Shown in pieces: positions 56,131 through 64,000 of a stretch of DNA of 64,000 nucleotides (position 1 is the first letter of the stretch; every line of letters begins with the position of its first letter). Location: contig CALYLX010000064.1 of NCBI GenBank assembly GCA_944990035.1, positions 302,551 to 366,550 of the forward strand, written 5' to 3'. This stretch comes from Clitopilus passeckerianus. Taxonomy: Eukaryota; Basidiomycota; Agaricomycetes; Agaricales; Entolomataceae. Under the pieces are notes generated by a model. The model had not been told where the DNA came from. It ran no database searches and was given only the letters and a program-made list of their open reading frames with translations. The translations under genes and the position numbers were made by a program.

Positions 56131-57289
56131 ATTTTTGAGCACAGAAGAAGGCGGTGCGAGTGCGTAAGGATTGTAAGGGTCCCGGTTGACTCGACAGATC
56201 GAAAACGTTCCCCCAAGATCATTCATTTTGATTCCTTCGTCTCCCAACAAATGGACTAAGATGTCACTTGGCGGTATCCCTAAGCACAGAAGGGAGTTGG
56301 ATGGCTTGGTGTTCCGTCAAGAGTGCTGTAAACCAAGAGTTCGTTGGGTGATACTAATCTGATCGGTGCTCCCGTTGACAATGCCTTCTAGGAATTGTTT
56401 TTTGCGTTGGTGTTAATTGATCAAACGTTTGAGACTGACATTGGACGGGCTGTGCGTGTGCATGCTAGCAGTAATCAGGAGTTTTGGGAGTCAGCTGAGC
56501 AAGCCAAGTCCGAGGTCGTTGAGCTAGACGGGAGGAGGTGATGCCCTAAGCACAAGAATCACGGCATTCAGGGATAGAATTCTGTCTGATTGGACTGGGC
56601 CGAGTAACAGTCCAAACGACACTGAACTGGCCAATGTCCCCCAATTCGGAGCGGAAGGAGCCGTTAATCGGAATCCGAGATGGAATGCATCTGGAAGGAG
56701 AGTTACCTCATAGGACCCCCCCTTTTCGTCAGAATGGAAGGGTGATAAGACGGCCGCATTGCCAATACACTCGCCTTCACCGAGGTGCTGGCTTTCTCTG
56801 TCTACCTCGGTGACTCTCTGGCCCATTGCTGGCGCCCGGCCCATCGCGAGAAGGCTCGCAAAATCCATAGTACCGGAGTTCTAGGCCAGTCAATACATTT
56901 CTCTATTTCAATGCGCAGAGATGGATATTCCGAGCCGCATCCCGACCTCGCCACCAGCGTCACCAGTGATTTCAGTGCCAACGATACATCGATGACTGCA
57001 ATACTGAGCCGTTACTGCGCCCAACTCTATTACGTGCCCGCCACACCTTTCTTCTTCTATTCTTCCCCCCATTATTTAGGTTTTTGAGTTATACCGTTAA
57101 GAAACAGCTGACCTTTTTTGTTACATCTTTGTCAGTGATCGTTTTCGGGAAGGTTCTCGTCGCTTCTGGAGGCCGATAAAAGGAGTTGCCAAACAAGGCA
57201 CAACACTACCCCCATAAGCAGTCTGACTGTAGGTCCCGGCCTGTTCATCGTTCTCAACGACTACCACCATCGCTGAGCTGGCTCACGCT
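56131..57289. other. Divergent intergenic region
   Basis: About 1.16 kb between the secreted peptide gene (minus) and the double-RING gene (plus). A 114-codon ATG frame on the minus strand (56524-56868, MDFASLLAMGRAP...) is the longest inside, but it has no recognisable domain and I do not call it a gene. Confidence 0.4.
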
Positions 57290-60200
57290 ATGGACCACCA
57301 TAACTTCACAAACACATTATCGAACATATTTCGAAACCTGGTTCCATCTCAGAATCAGCAGCAACAGTCAAACGACGAGATTCGCGATGGACAAAGCGAA
57401 AGCTCTAGCGCTGTGCCAGATACAGTGGCACAGACTCCTCAAACGACAGTGGAAGGCCCTAGTTCATCGCATACAGAAAATCTAGCTGAAAACACAGGTG
57501 ATGTCGAAATGACTGGTGCCAATAACGGCAATAATGACGAAGATGACGAAATGCCTGAGCTGCAGTCTGTGTCAGATTCTGACTCAGAAGACGAAGACAT
57601 CGACGAGGTCGAAATGCAAGCAAATTACGACGCCGCAGCTGACCTTCGTGCCCTCGAGAACGGTGGCGGCGGCGACCACTTGATGTCTGGTGCTGCTAGA
57701 GCTCACCAGCAACAGCAATCTCGACCCTCGGCTATTTCCGCTTCTTCGTCTTCTTCGGCCCTGCCCCGCCCGAACAGGCGCGCACGGGTGGAAGACGACG
57801 ACGACGAAGACAGGGATCGTAGGCATCCTTCTGAGCGGGTAAATGCTCCTCGTGACGATGCAGCTACAGCCAGTCACCCTACCCCCGCTTCAAGCACTCC
57901 GGTGCCGACGTCAACATCCGCACCCTCTGCTTCCGTACCCGTACCTCCTTTCCCCCAAAGGCCACAGTCACAAGCTCCACCAACACCCCGAACGACTGGG
58001 GCCACTTTCCCGGAGTTCATGAACCATTTCTTGCAAGAACTTCGGCGGAGAGCAGATCCGCGCCAGAATCAGGGGCCGCAAGGTCAGCAAAACCCACCGA
58101 ACCTCCAGAACCCCCAACCTCGTACAGCAACAGGAAACATGCCACCTTTGAATCTTTTCGGTAACGGCAACGAACATGCTGGTGGATTCGCTATCAGCTT
58201 TGACTTGACCAATGGCGGAGAACCCTTGTTCACCCCAACCGGCAACGCTAATGCAGGTGCACCTCCACCTGCCACTGGTCCTGGAAATGCTCAGGGTGCA
58301 CCTGGAACGCGAACTAACCCCATTCCTTTGGATGCCGAAGCACTGTTTAGCTTCATCAACATGCTCAACCTCTTCCCCATGGGCGTTGGCCCAGAGGTCG
58401 AGGATCCAGAGAGGGCAAAGCAACTTATTCATGCACTGGAGGAGGTTCCGGTTGGGCTCATCAGGCGGATGGAGAGGGTCAGCGAGGGAGTGGACCTCTC
58501 AGGAAGCGGGGGCGAGGTTAACTGCGCAATTTGCTGGGATAGGTTGTTGGATTCGGATGGTGGGAGCGGCTGGGACAAGAAGGGCGAGGAGCACGACCAC
58601 ACTCATGCGGACTCGGAACCTGTGAATGGCGAACGCTCGTCGTCGCCAGCGCCACCACCGACATCTGATGATGCCCCTTGCTCATCTTCCTCTGCTGGAA
58701 CTGAGTCTTCGGAACTTAAACAGCCGAAGATTGTGTCCCTCCCTTGTGCACATATCTTTCACGCTTCGTGTCTCGTCCCCTGGTTTTCGAGACCGAGACA
58801 AACTACCTGTCCCACCTGTCGATTCAATATCGATCCGGAAAACCTGACCTATCGGCCGCAGCAGACGAGGAGAAATCCCAATCCCAATGCAAACGCCACT
58901 AGGGCCCAAGCTCCTACTACCAATGCCGGCACTCAGACCAATACCGAAACGCAAACGCAACCTCCCGCAGCCACTAATCCTGTTGCTGGCCAAGCAGAGC
59001 CCGTCACTGCCACTGCTGGTGGGCAAACTGCCGACAGGGCAGCTGTGGAGGAGACCGTTGGCACGTTGGAACGGTTGAGGAATGCATTAGAGAGGAGGAT
59101 CGACCAAGTTGAGGCTGAAGAAAGGGACATTGTTGAGAGGATCATGCAGAATGCGGAAGCTATGGATGACATGATTGATGAAATTCGTGGTTTACCTCAT
59201 GGGAGGGATATCCTCAACGAAGGTTAGTTTTCCATCGACTATTTCGGTGATTTTCGTACTAATCAGGGGCATATGTTAGGTCCTAATGCTGCTCCCGGTG
59301 CTCAGGCTAATGCGAACAACGCGGCAAACCCTGCTGCTGCTGCCAATGCACCTGCACCTGATGGGCCAGACACAGACGACGGCCCAGCCAGCATTCTCAC
59401 CATTGGATTCGACGTCATCATCGGCACCGGCCCCATGCCACCTATGGACGACTTTCCAATGGGTGACCTTAACGATGCCAACCCGAACCCAGCACCAAAT
59501 CCAAATCCAACACAAGGACAGCCTGCGGCTCAAGGCCCAAATGCACCTCAACCAGGACCTCGATTTGGCGCGCCCTTCGGTGCAGGCCTGAGGACTGGGA
59601 CTAATGGAAATGGTGTCCATTGGGCTACTGGCTCCGGAAGGACTATCAATGAGGCGTTTGCGTCGCTCTTCGCGAATAATAACCCTATGGCAGCTGGGGC
59701 TGGAGGAGCCAATCCCGCTCCTGCTAACCCTCCTGTCGCACCTACACCTGTTGTCTTTGGTCCTCTTCGTCCCCCTCCCTCTCCGCCTCAAGCACGGCCT
59801 GCTCCTAATGCACGACCTCGGTCTGCTCCTCCACACAATGGTCCCATGCCTGAAGGTTTCAACATTGGGCAGGTCTTCAGTCGGTTGTTTGGCGGACAGC
59901 GAGATGGTCAAGGTCAAGGTCAAGCACATGGTCAGGCCACCCCTCTGCCTCCACATCCACCAACTCAGCAGGCCCGTGCTCAAGGTACACCGACTCAGTT
60001 GCCCCCTTTCTTGAATATCAATTTGGGAGCGCCTCCAACACCCAACACTACCGGCCCAACCCCTCGAACTGCAAACGCAGGACCAAATGCAGGACCAAAC
60101 GCCCAGCCCGGAAACAACAACAACCATCTTCCACCGCTTCAACAGCATTTCGCTAATCTTTTCGGTGGTGTTCCTGGATTCCCGCCCGGTGGTATCTTCG

Positions 60201-60703
60201 CAGGTGGCAACGGTACCAGTAACCCCGCCGGCCCTGGTGCCGGTGCCGGTCCTCGTATGGGCCCTGGAGAAGGATTCGGAGGCGCAGCCCCTCGACCACC
60301 TCGCGAAAGGAAGAAGTGGACTCTACCCGCTCCTCCCGGCGCGACTTTGCGCCAACGTATAGAGAAGGCTGAAAGGGAGGCAGGGTTGAGGTGCTTTGAT
60401 GTTAGCTGTGGTGTTGGCCCGAGTGACGAGGAGCCGTTAACCATGCTGTCGGAGGCTGCGAAGAAGCAGTTGTCGATTGAAGATATGGATGGGAAGGACG
60501 GCGACATCCGTGTGGCAAGGAATGTGTGCACGCATACATTTCATCCCTCGTGTCTCGTCAGTGCCGCGAGAGTGTCGCTTATGGGAGAAAATGCGACGAT
60601 GACTGATAATGGGCAGAGGGTAGAGGTTGCGTGCTCGGTGTGTAGGAGCGAGGGAAGTGTGTTGAAGAATGACTGGGATGCGGGTGTTGATGCTTTGAAG
60701 TAA
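57290..60703 (+). CDS. RING finger protein with two RING-like domains
   Basis: Exons 57290-59222 and 59280-60703 join in frame to 1118 residues. The chain is mostly disordered (Gln, Ser, Pro, Asn, acidic runs). The first RING begins CAICWDRLL, has an insert of about 65 residues rich in Asp/His/Ser, and closes with LPCAHIFHASCLVPWFSRP and TTCPTCRFNI: a RING-H2 pattern with an unusually long first loop. A helical segment follows (RLRNALERRIDQVEAEERDI). A second cysteine/histidine cluster lies at the C-terminus: CFDVSCGV, then NVCTHTFHPSCLVSAARVSL and VEVACSVCRSEGSVL, which has the order of a degenerate RING. RING-H2 proteins are normally E3 ubiquitin ligases; the substrate is unknown. The middle of the second exon is an Asn/Pro/Gly-rich low-complexity region (PNPAPNPNPTQGQPAAQ). 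Confidence 0.85.
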
Positions 60704-61294
60704 ACACTTCTCGACGATCGTGTTTGGAATATTTATTCGTTGGGACGCCGTTTCATTTTCCTGCAAATTCTAAAATGTCAAACTGTACTACATACATTTT
60801 CTCCTAGTTCTCTTTTTTTTCTTGTCTCCTCACTCATGATTTTCTTTTACCTGATCAATCCTAATGTAATACATGAGTACCTTTCCTACCTTACAGCCAC
60901 AGTACAGTACATCGCCCTCTCATCATCATCGCCCTTGCTTTCGAATAGATACATTAGTACTATACGGTTCACTTGTTCATAGACTACTGGTGCGATTCCC
61001 TCATATTATACACATGCTGTTGTCTGTTAAAATTCTCTGAAGTACTCGAGTAGCATTCGGAGCAGGCAAACAGCTGAAAAATCATTCTGGGATTCAAGTG
61101 ATAATTGCGAGACATCCAGTAGGTACCTTTAACTAAGAAACAAAGATTTAAAATATGAAAGCGGGGGGAGCAACAAATCGTCGTAAGAAATACTTTGATC
61201 CAAGGTCATGAAGATGAAGTAAACAAGATGTCTATCTAGTGGTTCAGTTCCGTACGCCGTATCATCCGAAGGAAACCCAACGACCTTAGCTTCC
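60704..61294. other. Convergent 3' intergenic region
   Basis: 591 bases between the double-RING gene (plus) and the importin gene (minus). AT-rich with T-runs near 60810; otherwise nothing recognised. Confidence 0.45.
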
Positions 61295-64000
61295 TTAAGC
61301 AGGTGGTGTAGGTGTTGGTTGCTCCGCTTGACGCATGACCTCCATGAGCGCGGTCTGCTGTTCAACAGTCAGCAAGGTAGTCGAGGCTTGATATCCTTGG
61401 GCGTTGTTCATTTGGAAAGCTGGAGAAACGCAATTAGAAAAATGTGTATATGCCGGTAAGATAGCCACATGCCAGTCAGAGCCTGTTTGAAAGATGTAAA
61501 GACGTTGGCGGCATCCAGAGGGCTAATGTACCCGAGTTCCTCGTCGATGTCATCGAGCTCGTCGTCGTCACTCTCTTCGCCTGCCAAGTCGACGAACTTC
61601 TGTTCAGACTTCTCGCGCAGACGAGCACCCTAAACGAATTACTGTTAGGCAACGAGATTCGAATGGTGAATGCATAGCCTCACTTCGTTTGCAAGCATCT
61701 CGAGATAGGCGGAATCCTCATCCCAGACATCCTCTGCACATATCGACTTAGCATGGGCTTTCGTACTGGTGTGAAGCAAACTCACCTTCTTCATCGTTCA
61801 TGTTCAGGAACTTTTCGTTGAAATCATCGTCGTCATCCTCTGCTTCCTCAAGGGCTTGCTCAGCGGCTTTGCGGTCTAAAACGTTGTGAATTTGGAGGCC
61901 TCAGAAATTAGGGCCGAGCCTACCAGCAATCGCCTTTGGCAAATCGGCGAACATCTTCAAGGCTCCGCCAACGAGATGTGCCCACGCGGGTTGCAAAGAA
62001 GCAGGAACCTCACTAGCGGGGAGCTCCATGAGTGCACAGAGCGCCATGATGGTGAGTTTCTTGTCATGCACACGTGGCAACTTGTCGAGGTTGGCTTTGC
62101 TCTTATCATCCGCCTTCTTCGCGTTCGCACCAGTGTTGATGTCAGCAAACCACTTGTCGAAGACGGTGTGCGCTGCTCCTGGCCGAATGGTCTCCATGAT
62201 GTGAAGAGCTGCACGAGGATTGTAGAGAATGGAGTTAACAAGAACCTCGAAGTTGGATAGGCGAAGGAGAGGAGTAGCGGTAGGTCCTTCGAGTTGCTTC
62301 AAGGCTGTTCGAATGATAGGTTCAAGGAACTATGAACGACTATTAGCTCCATCAAAGCCAGGGCACGTAGAAGCTGGCTAACCTCATCTACAGAGCCACG
62401 AAGGTTGAGTAGGATTGATTCAGCAAGCTTGGATCCGTTAATCCTGTCTGCCTCGCCGAGAGATTCATGGGTCATTGCGGTGGTGTAAATATCGACCAGC
62501 AACTGCTTATAATCTTGTCGGGTCTTCACGAAGTCACTTCCGAAGGAAATGAAGTTGTCCAAAGCAGGAAGCATCTCTGGCAAATCAATCGATCAGCTAC
62601 CTTGTGAGAGGCCTTGAGGAGAGAATGTCTATACCATCAAGGAAGTCAACGGCGTCGCCCTTGAACAGGCTGCAGGTGATTTCAAACAGAGGCCAAAGCT
62701 TGGGGTTGATAGCGCGGAGCCTGAAGGTCAAGCTATCGAGCAACTCGAAGACATTGTCGAACAAGTCTATGAACCCAACTCAGAAAATGTCTGAATCTCG
62801 AACAGTATATGGGACTCACCAAGGATCTTGTTCTCGAGGGTGAATTGGATGATAGGAATGATCACTTCTTGTACTTGTATCATAATTTCAGGTGCATTTT
62901 CAATGGATGAAACGATCTGGAGAGTATTGTCAATAACCACTTCATATATTTTAAAACGCCCTTACCGTAGAGATGGTCTTTGCAATGCCCATAGCGGCAA
63001 ATGTCTTCTCGTCGTCTCCCTCATCCAAGAGGTTCTCGAGGTTGACATCGTTAGGGTCAATGAGCTCATCTTGTGCCAGGGTCTCCCTAGCCAATCTCAT
63101 GTACGAGTCGCACTTTCGCGCATATAATCAGATTTGGATGGATGAACCGAATTGGTTCGGACTCACGAGCCTCTGGGTAAGCTGAGCTGCCACAGGGAGT
63201 AGCTCCGTCTGGAATGCGTCCACCATAACCTCCATACTGTGATTGAGGAGATCGAGATCGGTTTCATCGGAGAGCTTGAGTAAATCTGCAGGGAAGTCAA
63301 GGTTATCAATAAACTCCGTTTCCCATGCAAACAAACGAGGCGACAGGGGAAATCTCGCTGGCTCAAGCCTTGAGCAAGGAAAGCCAGCAGTGGCGGCCAC
63401 GCATGGATCAATATCATATTGAACCCGACACTTGGCGCCCAATTGAGTTCGTGAAAGTAAAAGAATTACCTTGTACAACTTTGCCGACTTGAGGAGCGAC
63501 CGCATTTCGCACTGAATCACAAAAGGGTATGTTAGCAAGGCGTGACAATTCAAAGATAATACAGAAGCGAGATCGTTGGCAAGATAAGGTTCCAGCTCCA
63601 ACAGCCATTGAGTCGCGGGAGTGAGAATCAAGGATGTATTGGGTAAACAACACGAGGAGAAAGGGAAAGAACAAGAACACGGAGGCAAATGACGCACCAC
63701 TCTCGTAATGCATAACCATCTCGGTGAGCGCGAGAGCCGCGTTGACCCTGACAGGCAGTTGGGAATCATCGAGCGAGCGAGCGACAGCTTCAAAGTTGGT
63801 CCTCAAATGCTATGGGGTGGATATAAGGATGACTCCTGGCCAAGCGGAAGCTGATAGGTGACTCACTTGGTTGTTAGTGTACTCGAAGCCAGATTTGGTC
63901 ATGGTGCCAACAACCTCGCAAGCCTGGATCATGTGTTACAATCAGGGTTCACAACGCAGCACAAAGATCGCCTTACAATGGCCTTGAGGTACGGTTCCGG
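61295..64000 (-). CDS. Importin-7/8-like karyopherin (Nmd5/Sxm1 type), C-terminal part
   Basis: The gene runs in from the right edge, so the importin-beta N-terminal domain is not visible. Spliced exons read ACEVVGTMTKSGFEYTNNQ, then HLRTNFEAVARSLDDSQLPV and RVNAALALTEMVMHYE. Next come LLKLSDETDLDLLNHSMEVM, then DEKTFAAMGIAKTISTIVSS and LEMLPALDNFISFGSDF. Towards the end are LLRLSNFEVLVNSILYNPRA and the acidic DVWDEDSAYLEMLANE, and the chain ends MEVMRQAEQPTPTPPA. The helical HEAT-type repeats, the block YISYG/FISFG and the acidic stretch followed by VWDEDSAYLE match the importin-7/8 (yeast Nmd5/Sxm1) branch, which carries ribosomal proteins, histones and other cargo into the nucleus. Introns are short and canonical. 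The gene appears intact as far as visible. Confidence 0.9.

Noticed and set aside
56524..56868. A 114-codon ATG reading frame on the minus strand as a gene
   Set aside because: No domain, no signal peptide and no splice or promoter support; length alone is not evidence in GC-balanced fungal DNA.
1..64000. CRISPR arrays, tRNA or rRNA genes, complete transposons
   Set aside because: I looked for regularly spaced repeats, tRNA-like cloverleaf arms, transposase or reverse-transcriptase motifs and long terminal repeats and saw none.

Overview
This window is nuclear DNA from a filamentous basidiomycete, most probably an agaricomycete (mushroom-forming fungus). The evidence is dense short introns (mostly 45-65 nt, GT/GC...AG), agaricomycete-type families (P-loop NTPases, BTB/F-box-like proteins, seven-helix DUF6534-like membrane proteins), both strands in use, and no operons, tRNA, rRNA or CRISPR. 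Gene models below were built by hand from reading frames, splice sites and family resemblance. Where exon lengths are given they add up to an intact frame.

Left part (1-22900): a P-loop NTPase-like gene running off the left edge; an FAD amine-oxidase-like gene; an RRM+YTH m6A-reader-type gene; a 3 kb gene-poor stretch; a broken cysteine-rich secreted-protein gene; an aspartic-peptidase-fold gene that has lost both catalytic motifs; a small unknown gene; a large Bbc1/Aim3-like actin-patch scaffold; and an F-box gene.

Middle (23142-43475): an S28 prolyl-carboxypeptidase-type gene divergent from two tandem PTR2/POT oligopeptide transporters, which looks like a small peptide-acquisition module. 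It is followed by an unknown CxC-type gene, a membrane-anchored GH35 beta-galactosidase, and two tandem seven-helix membrane proteins with an extreme exon structure (16 exons in 1.8 kb, with matched 10, 18 and 26 nt exons).

Right part (43476-64000): an accessory-looking stretch with functional/decayed gene pairs (BTB pseudogene, F-box/LRR-like gene plus truncated copy, GNAT plus frameshifted copy, cysteine-rich secreted peptide plus relic). Interspersed are a CAX-type cation exchanger and a small membrane protein. The window ends with conserved housekeeping genes: a double-RING protein and the C-terminal part of an importin-7/8-like karyopherin running off the right edge.

The most unusual points are the catalytically degenerate aspartic-peptidase-fold gene, the micro-exon architecture (10-14 nt exons in four genes), recurrent GC-AG introns, YTH and RRM domains split by long disordered inserts, and the repeated pattern of one intact gene beside a decaying copy.
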